DNA from: Heterorhizobium halophytocola
Lineage (GTDB): Bacteria; Pseudomonadota; Alphaproteobacteria; Rhizobiales; Rhizobiaceae
Assembly (NCBI RefSeq): GCF_017873095.1
Contig: NZ_JAGGJU010000011.1
Span: 62,001 to 126,000 of the forward strand
Length of the DNA stretch: 64,000 nt
Reading direction: 5' to 3'
In this document: positions 45,976-59,509 of the stretch, piece after piece
Layout: each line of letters starts with the position of its first letter
How positions within the stretch are numbered: the first letter of the stretch is position 1
Translations under genes and position numbers: made by a program
Notes under the pieces: model-generated
Database searches by the model: none
Told to the model about the DNA's origin: nothing
Seen by the model: the letters and a program-made list of their open reading frames with translations, nothing else

Positions 45976-47599
45976 ACTGCTCAGCGTTCGCGATCTGAAG
46001 ATCGAAGCCACCGCCTATCCGCCGGGCGAGCCGCCGAAGGACATCACCATTGTCGAGGGCATCTCCTTCGATCTGGCCAAGGGCAAGGTGCTCGGCCTGA
46101 TCGGTGAATCCGGCGCCGGCAAGTCGACCATCGGCCTCTCGGCGCTGGCCTATGGCCGCGGCGGGGTGAGGATCACCGGCGGCGAGGTCAAACTCGACGG
46201 CACCGACATCCTGACGCTCGGCAAGGGTGGAATCCGCAAGATCCGCGGCGCCCGGGTCTGCTATGTCGCCCAGTCGGCGGCGGCCGCCTTCAACCCGGCC
46301 CACAAGCTGATGGACCAGGTGATCGAGGCCTCCCTGCAGCACAGACTGATGAGCCGCGAGGAAGCCAAGAAGCGCGCCGTCTATCTGTTCGGCGTGCTGG
46401 GTCTTCCCGACCCGCAGAGCTTCGGCGACCGCTTTCCGCATCAGGTCTCCGGCGGCCAGCTGCAGCGCGCCATGACCGCCATGGCGCTCTGCCCCAACCC
46501 GGAACTCATCGTCTTCGACGAGCCGACGACGGCGCTCGACGTGACCACCCAGATCGACGTGCTCGCCGCGATCAAGCATGCGATCGAGGAAACCGGCACG
46601 GCCGCGCTCTACATCACCCATGATCTGGCGGTCGTCGCCCAGATCTCCGACGACATCATGGTTCTGCGCCACGGCCACATGGTCGAATACGGTCCGGTCG
46701 CGCAGATCATTGAGGCGCCGCAGGAAGAGTATACGCGGGCCTTGGTCAATGTCCGCCGGGCCGCCAGCAGCGAGGCCGAGGACCAGTCGGACACGCTGTT
46801 GAAGATCGAGCACGTGACCGCCGGCTATTCTAACGGCCTCACCGTGCTGCACGACGTCTCTCTGCACCTGCCCAAGGGCCAGACGCTTGCCGTCGTCGGC
46901 GAAAGCGGCTCGGGCAAGTCGACGCTGGCGCGCGTCATCACCGGCCTCCTGCCGCCGCGCGAGGGCCGCGTCGTGTTCGACGATAAGCCGCTGTCATCGG
47001 GCCAGAGCAGCCGCTCGCGCGACGACCTGCGCCGCATCCAGCTGATCTACCAGATGGCCGATACCGCCATGAACCCGCGCCAGACGGTGCGCCAGATCAT
47101 CGGCCGGCCGCTCACCTTCTACGACGGCCTGCGCGGGGCTGCAAAGACGGCACGGATCAAGGAACTGCTCGACCAGATCGAGATGGGCGAAGGCTTCATC
47201 GACCGCTATCCGGCCGAGCTTTCCGGCGGCCAGAAGCAGCGCGTGGCGATTGCAAGAGCACTCGCCGCCAAGCCCGAACTGATCCTCTGCGACGAGCCGA
47301 CCTCGGCACTCGATCCACTGGTCGCCGAAGGCATTCTCGACCTGCTGATGCGGCTGCAGAAGGAAAGCCAGCTTTCCTATCTGTTCATCACCCACGACAT
47401 CGCCATCGTCCGCGCCATTGCCGACAGCGTCGCCGTCATGCATCGCGGCAAGCTGGTGCGCTTCGGTCCGAAGTCGAAAGTGCTGGCACCGCCCTTCGAC
47501 GACTACACCGACCTCCTGCTGAAATCCGTCCCCGAGATGGAACTCGGCTGGCTGGAACGGGCGCTTGCAAGCCGCAAGATGGAAAGCGCCGGCCATTGA
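45968..47599 (+). CDS. Fused double ABC ATPase (DppD-DppF)
   Basis: 543 residues containing two complete ATPase domains: Walker A GESGAGKST and GESGSGKST, signatures VSGGQLQRAMTAM and LSGGQKQRVAIARAL. DppD and DppF are separate genes in most importers; here one protein drives the channel. The first domain keeps its Walker B (LIVFDEPTTALD), so both sites may hydrolyse ATP. Ends the importer operon. Confidence 0.93.
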   Translation: MPELLSVRDLKIEATAYPPGEPPKDITIVEGISFDLAKGKVLGLIGESGAGKSTIGLSALAYGRGGVRITGGEVKLDGTDILTLGKGGIRKIRGARVCYVAQSAAAAFNPAHKLMDQVIEASLQHRLMSREEAKKRAVYLFGVLGLPDPQSFGDRFPHQVSGGQLQRAMTAMALCPNPELIVFDEPTTALDVTTQIDVLAAIKHAIEETGTAALYITHDLAVVAQISDDIMVLRHGHMVEYGPVAQIIEAPQEEYTRALVNVRRAASSEAEDQSDTLLKIEHVTAGYSNGLTVLHDVSLHLPKGQTLAVVGESGSGKSTLARVITGLLPPREGRVVFDDKPLSSGQSSRSRDDLRRIQLIYQMADTAMNPRQTVRQIIGRPLTFYDGLRGAAKTARIKELLDQIEMGEGFIDRYPAELSGGQKQRVAIARALAAKPELILCDEPTSALDPLVAEGILDLLMRLQKESQLSYLFITHDIAIVRAIADSVAVMHRGKLVRFGPKSKVLAPPFDDYTDLLLKSVPEMELGWLERALASRKMESAGH

Positions 47600-47653
47600 C
47601 GAAGACAGGCTCCGGGAGCACCTTGTGACCGATGTGGTCATGAGGTGGCTCCG

Positions 47654-47902
47654 ATGAAGGAAATCCAGTTGAAGGACGCCGCAGCCCGGCTGTCTTCGGT
47701 GATCGACAGCGCCCTCGACGGAGAGGGCTCGGTCATCACCCGGGACGGCAAGCCGCAGGCCGTTGTGATTTCCTATGAGACGTTCCAGCGCCTGTCGAAA
47801 GCCGCCCCGAGCTTCGGCTGGTTGGTAACCCATTCGCCGCTTGAGGCGGGTGATCTGCCGGAGCGAAAGCCGGCCCGTGTCTTCGGTGAAGACCTGGACT
47901 GA
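47654..47902 (+). CDS. Phd/YefM-family antitoxin
   Basis: 82 residues from ATG 47654 (GAGGTGG about six bases upstream). The N-terminal half is the Phd DNA-binding fold (MKEIQLKDAAARLSSVID, GKPQAVVISYETFQRL); the C-terminal half is the toxin-neutralising tail. The stop overlaps the toxin start in TGATG. Confidence 0.88.
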   Translation: MKEIQLKDAAARLSSVIDSALDGEGSVITRDGKPQAVVISYETFQRLSKAAPSFGWLVTHSPLEAGDLPERKPARVFGEDLD

Positions 47903-48345
47903 TGTTTCTTCTCGATACCAACATCCTGTCCTTGTTGAACCGGCCGGAACGGCACGAAACGAATGCGAAAGCGATCGTGACATGGCTGCTTGCCCAAACG
48001 GACAGGACCTTCTTGTCCGTCGTCTCCAGCGCCGAAATCCAATACGGCATCGAGCGTGCACGAAGGCTGGGATCGGCGAACAAGGCCGACAGTCTCACGG
48101 AATGGTTCTCGGAGCTTGCTGAGCGATATGCCGATCGTTTCATCGCGCTCGATCAACCGGCAGCGATCGAGACGGGACGCCTTCTAGCCCTTGCGGAAGG
48201 TCGCGGCTGGCAACCCGGCTTCGAAGATGCCGCGATCGCGGCCTCCGCCAGGCTGAACGATCTGACAGTCGTCACCCGCAACCTTCGCCATTTTGCAATC
48301 TTCGATGTGGCTGCCATTGACCCCTATCAGCAGCTACCGTCCTGA
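47902..48345 (+). CDS. PIN-domain ribonuclease toxin (VapC/FitB type)
   Basis: 147 residues. Acidic PIN residues in LDTNILS, SSAEIQYGIE and FEDAAIAA, with VVTRNLRHF near the end. Translationally coupled to the Phd-type antitoxin. Family members cleave initiator tRNA or other RNAs. It lies between the peptide importer and the CocE hydrolase. Confidence 0.9.
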   Translation: MFLLDTNILSLLNRPERHETNAKAIVTWLLAQTDRTFLSVVSSAEIQYGIERARRLGSANKADSLTEWFSELAERYADRFIALDQPAAIETGRLLALAEGRGWQPGFEDAAIAASARLNDLTVVTRNLRHFAIFDVAAIDPYQQLPS

Positions 48346-48390
48346 ACCCACATCCACGCATTTTCAAATCCCGGACCTGAAAGCCTGCCC

Positions 48391-50388
48391 ATGACCACCC
48401 GCCTCTTCACCACCATCGAAAACCAGTGGATCACGCTGAAAGACGGCACCCGTCTGGCCGCCCGCATCTGGATGCCGGACAATGCCGAGGCCGATCCGGT
48501 GCCGGCCGTGTTCGAATTCCTGCCCTATCGCAAGCGCGATGGCACCAGCCCGCGCGACGAGAGCACCTATCCGCATTTTGCCGCCGCCGGCATTGCCGGC
48601 GTGCGCGTCGACATCCGCGGCTCGGGCGAATCCGACGGCGTTATCGACGGCGAATATACCGCGCTGGAGCTGGCGAACGCCTGCGAGCTGATCGCCTGGA
48701 TCGCCGCCCAGCCCTGGTCGAACGGCGCGGTCGGCATGATGGGCATCTCCTGGGGCGGCTTCAACTGCCTGCAGGTCGCCGCCATGAACCCGCCAGCGCT
48801 CAAGGCCGTCATCTCGATCGCGTCCACCACCGACCGCTACAATGACGACATCCACTACAAGGACGGCTGCCAGCTCTATGCCCAGCTCTCCTGGGCCGGC
48901 ACCATGCAGGGCTACCAGTCGCGCGCACCCGATCCTGAAATCGTCGGCGACCGCTGGAGGGACATGTGGCTGGAGCGGCTGGAAAGCGAGCCCTTCTTCC
49001 TGGAGGACTGGCTCTCCCACCAGCGCCGCGACGCCTTCTGGCAGCACGGCTCGATTGCCGAGGACTTTTCCGCCTTCAAGGTGCCGGCCCTGGTACTGGC
49101 CGGCTGGGCCGACGGCTATCGCAACACGCCGCTGAAGGCCGTCGAGGGCATCGGTGCCCATGCCAAGGCGCTGATCGGCCCCTGGGTGCACAAATACCCG
49201 CATTTCGCCTGGCCGAAGCCGCGCGCCGACTTCATCGGCGAGGCCATCGCCTTCTGGAACCGGCATCTGCGCGGCGAGGCGAACGCCACCGACGCCACCC
49301 CGCAGGTCCGCGCCTATATCCTCGATGCCATCCGCCCCGCCCCGCGCCGCGACCATGACGCGGGCCGCTGGGTGGCAAAGGACGCCTGGACGACGCCCGA
49401 GCATCTCGACCTCAGTGTCGACGATACCGGCAAGCTGGTACAGGGCCTGTCGGCGGCATCCGCGCCGCACGACGTCTATGTCCGCTCGCCGCTCGATCTC
49501 GGCACGGCCTCCGGCGAATGGTTCACCCTGAAGCCGGACGCTGAACTGCCGGGCGACCAGCGCAGCGACGACGGCGGCTCGCTCTGCTTCGAGACGGTGC
49601 CGCTCACCGCCGACATCGACCTTCTCGGTCGGCCGCAACTGACGCTTGAGGTTGCCTGCGACGCCGACATTGCCAATCTCTGCGCCCGCATCGTCGACGT
49701 CCATCCGGACGGGGTGAGCACCCGCGTCTCCTTCGGCGTGCTGAACCTTGCCCACCGCGACGGCAATGCCGAGCCGAAAGCCATGCCGCACGGCGAGAAG
49801 GTCCGGGTCACGCTGACGCTCGATGCCTGCGGCTATCGCCTGCGGGCCGGCCACAAGCTGCGCCTGGCGCTGTCGACCAGCTACTGGCCGATGATCCTGC
49901 CGCCGCCGACCGATCCCGGTGTCACCATCGACACGGCAAGCCTCGCGCTCGCTTTGCCGCTGCTCGGCGAACACCGCGAGATCACCGTCGACGAGCCCAC
50001 CGATCCGAATCCGCTGCCGACCTATGTCACCCATGCCGAGGGTGACACGCTGCGCGAGGTTATCCGCGACCTGACCGGCCATCTGACGACCTTCCACATC
50101 CTCGACGATACCGGCCTCACCGAGCATCCCGACACGGGCCTTTCCACCCGCCAGGTGCGCGAGGAGTTCTGGTCGATCGCACCCGATGACCCGCTGTCGA
50201 TGACCGGCACGGCCACCTGGACGTGCGACATGGCGCGTCCCGGCTTCGAGGTCCGCTCGGTCGCCACCACGTCCATGTCCTGCACCGAGACCGACTGGCT
50301 GATCGCCATTCAGGTCGAGGCCTATGACGGCGACGAACTGATCTTCGAACGCCACGAGGAAACCGTCATCCCGCGCGATTTCATGTAG
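48391..50388 (+). CDS. CocE/NonD family hydrolase (X-Pro dipeptidyl-peptidase S15 type)
   Basis: 665 residues. The S15 alpha/beta-hydrolase domain has RGSGES and the nucleophile elbow GISWGG; the C-terminal jelly-roll domain (about residue 390 onward) is typical of the family. Enzymes of this type cleave acyl esters, N-acyl amides or X-Pro peptides. No signal peptide, so cytoplasmic. It could act on a compound brought in by the peptide importer upstream, but the toxin-antitoxin pair lies between them. Confidence 0.88.
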   Translation: MTTRLFTTIENQWITLKDGTRLAARIWMPDNAEADPVPAVFEFLPYRKRDGTSPRDESTYPHFAAAGIAGVRVDIRGSGESDGVIDGEYTALELANACELIAWIAAQPWSNGAVGMMGISWGGFNCLQVAAMNPPALKAVISIASTTDRYNDDIHYKDGCQLYAQLSWAGTMQGYQSRAPDPEIVGDRWRDMWLERLESEPFFLEDWLSHQRRDAFWQHGSIAEDFSAFKVPALVLAGWADGYRNTPLKAVEGIGAHAKALIGPWVHKYPHFAWPKPRADFIGEAIAFWNRHLRGEANATDATPQVRAYILDAIRPAPRRDHDAGRWVAKDAWTTPEHLDLSVDDTGKLVQGLSAASAPHDVYVRSPLDLGTASGEWFTLKPDAELPGDQRSDDGGSLCFETVPLTADIDLLGRPQLTLEVACDADIANLCARIVDVHPDGVSTRVSFGVLNLAHRDGNAEPKAMPHGEKVRVTLTLDACGYRLRAGHKLRLALSTSYWPMILPPPTDPGVTIDTASLALALPLLGEHREITVDEPTDPNPLPTYVTHAEGDTLREVIRDLTGHLTTFHILDDTGLTEHPDTGLSTRQVREEFWSIAPDDPLSMTGTATWTCDMARPGFEVRSVATTSMSCTETDWLIAIQVEAYDGDELIFERHEETVIPRDFM

Positions 50389-50453
50389 TCTCGAAGACGC
50401 CATGGCTGAGGTCCGCGCTCGGCCATGGCGAGAACAGTGAGGGAGGATCGACG

Positions 50454-51497
50454 ATGAAGGCCATGCTTTACGAACGCTTCGGCGCAATGCCTGAGATCGT
50501 TGAGGTCCCCGATCCGGCACCGCCCGAGGACGGCGTTGTCGTCAAGGTCACGGCAACCGGCCTCTGCCGCTCGGACTGGCATGGCTGGATGGGGCATGAC
50601 AGCGACATCCGCCTGCCGCATGTGCCGGGCCATGAATTCGCCGGCGAGATCGTCGCCGTCGGCCGCGGCATTCGCGGCTTTGCCGTCGGCGAGCGGGTCA
50701 CCGTGCCCTTCGTCTCCGGCTGCGGCCATTGCTTCGAATGCCGCTCGGGCAATGCCCAGGTCTGCGAGGCGCAGTTCCAGCCGGGCTTCACCCATTGGGG
50801 CTCGTTCACCGAATATGTCGCGCTCGACTATGCCGACCACAATCTGGTGAAGCTACCCGAGACCGTCTCGGATGCCACCGCCGCAAGCCTCGGCTGCCGG
50901 TTCGCCACCGCTTTTCGCGCCGTGGTCGATCAGGGCCGGCTGAAGGGCGGAGAATGGCTGGCCGTGCACGGCTGCGGCGGCGTCGGCCTGTCGGCGATCA
51001 TGATTGGCAAGGCGCTCGGTGCCAATGTCGTCGCCATAGACATCACCGGCGACAAGCTGGCGCTCGCGCGCGAACTCGGCGCCAGCGTCACGCTGAATTC
51101 GACCGAGATCGACGACCTGCCATCCGCGGTGAAGGACGCGACCGGCGGCGGCGCGCATGTCTCCGTCGACGCGCTCGGCCACCCGTCGACCTGCAGCCAC
51201 TCGATCCTCAACCTGCGCCGTCGCGGCCGGCACGTCCAGGTCGGCCTGCTGCTCGCCGACCATGCCACGCCACCGATCCCCATGGCCCGCGTCATCGCCC
51301 ACGAACTGGAGATCTATGGCAGCCACGGCATGCAGTCCTGGCGCTATGATGCCATGCTGTCGATGATCGCGGCCGGCACGCTCGAACCGCAAAAGCTGAT
51401 CGGCCGCCATATCTCGCTGGCCGAGGCCGTCCCTGCACTCACCCAGATGGACCGTTTCGCCGAACAGGGCATCACCATCATCGACCGGTTCGCCTGA
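50454..51497 (+). CDS. Zinc-dependent alcohol dehydrogenase (MDR family)
   Basis: 347 residues. Catalytic zinc ligands Cys in [10 protein letters not shown] and His-Glu in [12 protein letters not shown]; four structural-zinc cysteines in [17 protein letters not shown]; Rossmann motif [13 protein letters not shown]. Substrate unknown. 65 bp after the CocE gene, so the two may be co-transcribed. Confidence 0.92.
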   Translation: MKAMLYERFGAMPEIVEVPDPAPPEDGVVVKVTATGLCRSDWHGWMGHDSDIRLPHVPGHEFAGEIVAVGRGIRGFAVGERVTVPFVSGCGHCFECRSGNAQVCEAQFQPGFTHWGSFTEYVALDYADHNLVKLPETVSDATAASLGCRFATAFRAVVDQGRLKGGEWLAVHGCGGVGLSAIMIGKALGANVVAIDITGDKLALARELGASVTLNSTEIDDLPSAVKDATGGGAHVSVDALGHPSTCSHSILNLRRRGRHVQVGLLLADHATPPIPMARVIAHELEIYGSHGMQSWRYDAMLSMIAAGTLEPQKLIGRHISLAEAVPALTQMDRFAEQGITIIDRFA

Positions 51498-51500
51498 GCC

Positions 51501-52412
51501 TCACGCCCCCGCCAGATGCGCGACCGCGCGGCAGAGCGCGGCAAAGCCCGTCCGCGCCCCCTCGCTCATGTGCCTCGCCCTCAGCCAGGCATGCACCATC
51601 TGCGGCTCCTCCCGGAACCAGACCTCGACGCCCGCGTCCGCCAACCGTGCGGCATAGCGGCGGCCGTCGTCGCGCAGCGGGTCGAAATGCGCTGCAGTGA
51701 TGAAGGTCGGCGGCAGGCCGGCAAGGCTCTGGAGGCCGAGCGGAAAGGCCGTCACGTCGTCCGCCGGCGCCTGTAGCACCGCGCGGTAATAGGCGACATC
51801 CGCGGTGGTAAGCCCGGGCGCCTCGGCCATCTCGACATAGGAGCCCGCCGTCAGGTCGCCGCCGAGGCCCGGATAGATCAGCGCCTGTCCGACGACTGCT
51901 GCCCCCTTGCCCGCATCCCTGGCCGAGACCGCAAGCCCCGCCGCCAGATTGCCGCCGGCGCTGTCGCCGATCAGCACCAGCCGCCGGCCCTCCTCCACCA
52001 GCGCGTCGAACACTGCCCGGCAGTCCTCGTGCTGCGCCGGCCAGACATGCTCAGGCGCCAGCCGGTAGTCGACGGCGGTCAGTTCCGCGCCGACGGCGTG
52101 GGCGATCTCGGCGCAGATCGAATCATGGCTTTCCAGGCCGCCGACGACAAAACCGCCGCCATGGATGTAGAGAAGGTGCACGTCGGTGCGGCGTTCCGCC
52201 GGATGGTAGTGGCGCACCGGCACCCGGCCCGCCACCACCGCGTCGCGCACGGTCAGGCCCTTGGGATGCGGGGGCGAGAATTCGGCGCAGAGCGCGTCAT
52301 ACCAGACGCGTTGCTGGGCGATCGACGCCTCCACCGCATTATCAGGATAGAAGGCATCGCATTTTTCGAGAAAGGCCAAAATGCCGGTTTCACTGGGCAT
52401 GGGTTTGGTCAT
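51501..52412 (-). CDS. Alpha/beta hydrolase, hormone-sensitive-lipase (GDXG) family
   Basis: 303 residues. Oxyanion HGGGFVVGG, DYRLAPEH, nucleophile GDSAGGN, and FDPLRDDG plus VHAW for the Asp and His of the triad. An esterase for short acyl chains. Its stop is 4 bp from the stop of the alcohol dehydrogenase, with which it is convergent. Confidence 0.9.
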   Translation of the reverse strand: MTKPMPSETGILAFLEKCDAFYPDNAVEASIAQQRVWYDALCAEFSPPHPKGLTVRDAVVAGRVPVRHYHPAERRTDVHLLYIHGGGFVVGGLESHDSICAEIAHAVGAELTAVDYRLAPEHVWPAQHEDCRAVFDALVEEGRRLVLIGDSAGGNLAAGLAVSARDAGKGAAVVGQALIYPGLGGDLTAGSYVEMAEAPGLTTADVAYYRAVLQAPADDVTAFPLGLQSLAGLPPTFITAAHFDPLRDDGRRYAARLADAGVEVWFREEPQMVHAWLRARHMSEGARTGFAALCRAVAHLAGA

Positions 52413-52560
52413 CGGCGATGGACCTGTCCTGATCGTCGGGTTGTTGCGTTCCGGCCATGGTCTTGCCGGGTTCTGCGCGGTAAGTTGCCGCCTCGGACCT
52501 TTCTTATTGCATATTTCCTGTTCCCGCCTCGTCCATCACGCTTTTTCCGGATCATCCCCC

Positions 52561-53436
52561 ATGACTTTTTCGCTTTCCGTCCTCGACAGCATTTCGGTTG
52601 CCGGCAAGGCGGGGCGCGCCAACGAGGACCGGTTCGGCCATGGCAACGGCTTTGCCTTCGTGCTGGACGGCGCCACCGGGCTCGGCGACCGGCAGTTCAT
52701 GGAAGGCTTTGGATCGGACGCCGCCTGGATGGCGGATTTCGCCGCCGCGCGGCTGCAGACCCTGATGGCAGCGGACTGCGATGTCCGCACCGTGATTCGC
52801 GGCATCATCACCGAGGCACGTGACGCCTTCCGGGCCGTCGCCGGCGACCAGCCGCGCCATGCCTGGCCGCTCTGCGCACTGTCCATGCTGCGCGCCACGC
52901 CGGAGGGCCTGCAGTTTCTTGGCTACGGCGACAGCGCAGTCTACCTGCTGGAGGACGACGCGACGGAGGGGCACGTCCTGATCCCGATCCTCGGCGCCTA
53001 CGACAACGAACAGGCCGCTGCCCGCCGCCATGTCGAACGCAATGGCGGCATCGGCGCAGCGGGCATCGCCACCGGCGATCCGGTGACCATGGAGGGCCTG
53101 CGCCAGGCGCGTGCCCGGCAGAATACCCCGGGCGGTCCGATCTGGACCTTCGGCATGGTGCCGGAGGCCGCCGACCATCTGCTGATCGAGCCGGTCGAGA
53201 TCACTGGCCCGGCCACCGCCATCGTCTGCTCCGACGGCCTTGCGGATCTGGTTGCCCTCTACCGCGCCTATGATCCGGCCGGGCTGGTGCGCGCAGCAGG
53301 CGACAAAGGGCTGGCGTCCCTGGTTGATGAACTGCGCCATTTCGAGCGCAAGATCGATCCGGACGGCCTGCAATACCCACGCTACAAGCAGAGCGACGAC
53401 ACGACGGCCCTGCTTGTCAGGATCGAACGTTCCTGA
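52561..53436 (+). CDS. PP2C-like Ser/Thr phosphatase domain protein
   Basis: 291 residues from ATG 52561. PP2C motifs are RANEDRFG, FVLDGATG, GYGDSAVYLL and VCSDGLADL, supplying the metal-binding aspartates. There is no attached sensor, kinase or FHA gene nearby, so the target is unknown. A longer frame back to 52381 lies over the divergent hydrolase start and was rejected. Confidence 0.8.
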   Translation: MTFSLSVLDSISVAGKAGRANEDRFGHGNGFAFVLDGATGLGDRQFMEGFGSDAAWMADFAAARLQTLMAADCDVRTVIRGIITEARDAFRAVAGDQPRHAWPLCALSMLRATPEGLQFLGYGDSAVYLLEDDATEGHVLIPILGAYDNEQAAARRHVERNGGIGAAGIATGDPVTMEGLRQARARQNTPGGPIWTFGMVPEAADHLLIEPVEITGPATAIVCSDGLADLVALYRAYDPAGLVRAAGDKGLASLVDELRHFERKIDPDGLQYPRYKQSDDTTALLVRIERS

Positions 53437-53442
53437 TCGCGC

Positions 53443-54072
53443 TCAGCTGCGCGACATCAGCAGGGTATAGCCGGCAAAGGCGAAGAAGCAGCCGAGCGCG
53501 CCATCCACCCATTTGTGGAACCGGATGAACAGTGCCCGCACCGGCACGGCCGACAGCAGCAACGCATAGGCCGCATGGCCCATCAGCGAATTGAGGAAGG
53601 CGCCGGCGATGAACAGGAGCGTCACGAGGAGCGGCGCGTCACCGATCCCGCCGACACCGGCAATGGCCAGCCAGAAGAAGATCGCCTTCGGGTTGGTGAC
53701 CTGCAGGAAGAAGCCACCGAGCGCCGTGCGCCACAGCGCCCCCTCGCTCTGCCCTGCCGCCATCTGCGGGAAAGGCTGGACTGCACGTTTGAAGGCCTTG
53801 TACGAGAGCCAGACGAGATAAAGGGCGCCGACGATCCGCACCACCGTCATCGCATGGGCAAGATCCGCCAGCACCACGGCAAGGCCGACCACGGTTGCCG
53901 TGGAAAGGACGATCGACCCGCAGGCCACCCCGAGGGACGTGGTCACCGCCGGCAACCGGCCACGCGTGGTGGCAATACCGAGGATCAGCATCACGCTCGG
54001 TCCCGGCGACAGGATGCCGCCCAGCTGGATCGACCAGGCAAGCAGGAGTTTTGGCAGATATTCGGCAATCAC
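53443..54072 (-). CDS. LysE-family amino-acid exporter (RhtB type)
   Basis: 209 residues from GTG 54072 (AGGAG eight bases upstream). Six hydrophobic segments with GGILSPGPSVMLIL and TNPKAIFFWLA, the two LysE family blocks. Exports amino acids or derivatives from the cytoplasm. Confidence 0.93.
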   Translation of the reverse strand: MIAEYLPKLLLAWSIQLGGILSPGPSVMLILGIATTRGRLPAVTTSLGVACGSIVLSTATVVGLAVVLADLAHAMTVVRIVGALYLVWLSYKAFKRAVQPFPQMAAGQSEGALWRTALGGFFLQVTNPKAIFFWLAIAGVGGIGDAPLLVTLLFIAGAFLNSLMGHAAYALLLSAVPVRALFIRFHKWVDGALGCFFAFAGYTLLMSRS

Positions 54073-54237
54073 GATTGCAACTCCTGCGAAAAAGGGGCCC
54101 GGTTATGCAGCCCTTGGCCCAGGACTGTGCGGGCCGCCATTCGGCAGCAGTCGCATATCCTGACTGAGGGCAGCCGTTCAACAGTAATGCCCTTGAGGCC
54201 GATTTGCGTCAGCAGACGATGTGGTAGGCACGGCCGC

Positions 54238-54828
54238 TTACGCCTCGAGACCAAGGATTTCCGAAGCCACCTCCGCCAGATCGTTCGACAGCTGGTGATC
54301 ACGCCCCGGCAGACGGCGGATTGCGGCATGAGGAATGTCGGCCAAGTAGAGGTCGAGATGCTCCGCCGGCACGGTGTCGTCGGCATCCCCGTGGTAGAGA
54401 AAGACCGGCAAATGCCGGAGCGGCTCCGCCCAGCCTATCTCGACCGTGATATCGTCGCTCGGCCAGCCGCCGTCGCCGACATAGGGCGCGGCAATCAGGA
54501 ACAGTGCGCCGATGCCTTCCAGCAGCTCCGGTCTGGCCGCAAGCGCGTGCACGGCAACCGTCCCGCCGATCGAATGGCCGACCACGACGCACGGTCTGCC
54601 GAGACGACGGATTTCGGCCGCCAGCGCCGCGCTCCAGGCGGCAAAGTCCGGATCGTCCTCGCCGGGCATGGGCGGATAGCGCACCTCCAGGCTCGGGCCG
54701 AGCTCTCGCCTCAGGCTGGCAACGAGCTTGTCGTCCCAATCGGCATATGTGCCCTCCCCGGCACCCTGCACGAAGAGGATGCATGCCTGCACGCGGGTTC
54801 CGTTTCCGATGTCTTTGCCACCCCCCAT
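54238..54828 (-). CDS. Small serine hydrolase, RBBP9/YdeN-like
   Basis: 196 residues from ATG 54828 (GGAGGAA five bases upstream). FVQGAGEGT, nucleophile GHSIGGT, YHGDADDTVP for the Asp and GRDHQLSN for the His. A minimal alpha/beta hydrolase; substrate unknown. Isolated gene. Confidence 0.88.
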   Translation of the reverse strand: MGGGKDIGNGTRVQACILFVQGAGEGTYADWDDKLVASLRRELGPSLEVRYPPMPGEDDPDFAAWSAALAAEIRRLGRPCVVVGHSIGGTVAVHALAARPELLEGIGALFLIAAPYVGDGGWPSDDITVEIGWAEPLRHLPVFLYHGDADDTVPAEHLDLYLADIPHAAIRRLPGRDHQLSNDLAEVASEILGLEA

Positions 54829-54996
54829 GCTATTCCTCCGACTGACGCGCGGAGCCTAGCACGGGACTGTCCTGCCCGCCACGCGACCCCGATGTGACGG
54901 TGTCCGGGCAATATCGTCGGGTCCATCGCAAGAACACCGCGGGACCGGCGCTGCGCCATATTCTAGCACCGGTCACCTCCTAGGATTTCCGAAAGC

Positions 54997-55025
54997 GGGA
55001 GATGCCCTGCCGGACAGACAGGACT
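54997..55025. repeat. Degenerate single arm of the palindromic repeat
   Basis: GGGAGATGCCCTGCCGGACA resembles the inner half of the arms of the two repeats at 37.7-40.4 kb, but no inverted partner is found. The rest of the 54829-55060 gap holds nothing recognisable. Confidence 0.35.
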
Positions 55026-55060
55026 GAGACGCGCGATAGGCCGACACGGATGGACGAGCA

Positions 55061-55444
55061 ATGAGCGAATGGCGCAGGAGGGCCCTGGAGATCCTGCCGG
55101 AGCATGGGCGCATGATCGCGGATGCATGGTCTCCCATGGCGCTGTGGATCGCGCTACGACACGCCTTTTCAGACGCAGCAGCTGCCTGTCGGATCGAAGA
55201 GGCCAGGCGGATTCTGGCCTATTGCCGCGACTGCCTGACGGCATCGAGCGGTGACGTGCGCACCGCCGCTGTATGCGGCTTCATCGAGCATCTTGTCGAC
55301 AACCCGGCGGTGCGGTATGTCCTGCCCGGCCTGGTGACGGCCGGCGATATTGCCGCATGGCGTCCCTTGATGCGCTACCACGCCGATGCCGAGCTGATCG
55401 ACAGGCTCGAGCGGGATTGCCGGCTGCAGCGCAAGAGGCGCTGA
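55061..55444 (+). CDS. Hypothetical protein, 127 residues
   Basis: Not assigned to a family. Predicted all-helical and soluble, rich in Ala, Arg and Asp, with conserved-looking short segments (WRRRALEILPEH, FIEHLVDNPAV, MRYHADAELIDRLERD) and a basic end. The ribosome site is weak, but codon usage matches the neighbours and no competing frame explains the region. It reads like a cytoplasmic immunity-type or regulatory helical protein; that is only an impression. Confidence 0.55.
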   Translation: MSEWRRRALEILPEHGRMIADAWSPMALWIALRHAFSDAAAACRIEEARRILAYCRDCLTASSGDVRTAAVCGFIEHLVDNPAVRYVLPGLVTAGDIAAWRPLMRYHADAELIDRLERDCRLQRKRR

Positions 55445-55565
55445 GGCACGTCGCGATCTACATGTCTATGTCCCGAAACCGGCCACGTACGTGCGTCATG
55501 CTGTTTGACCGGAGCCGAGCGGTGCGGCGCAGAAGGCAGCGAAACGGTCGGGCAAAGCGGCCCGC

Positions 55566-59342
<3,777 letters not shown>

Positions 59343-59384
59343 GGGAAAACTCCTTTGTCCTTGGTGCGACATGCGCAGGAGATC

Positions 59385-59404
59385 ACATAAAGATATGTTT
59401 ATGT
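59385..59404. promoter_or_regulatory. Palindromic operator upstream of metH
   Basis: ACATAAA (59385-59391) and TTTATGT (59398-59404) are exact inverted repeats with a 6-bp spacer GATATG. The site matches the sahR-like/metF operator (8730-8751, minus strand) at 18 of 22 positions, has the same spacing, and sits 42 bp before the metH start. Confidence 0.8.
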
Positions 59405-59509
59405 CAATATGCGATCAAATGTTTGGCGCCCCCGCACCCTTCGTGACATCGCCCCAATGGGACGATATAGACGGCGCAGATGACCACAGCCTTTTAGAGG
59501 AGGATGCCC

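Noticed and set aside
59343..59509. Cobalamin or SAH riboswitch before metH
   Set aside because: Only about 165 bp separate metH from the divergent gene and no riboswitch-like structure is seen; the palindrome explains the regulation better.
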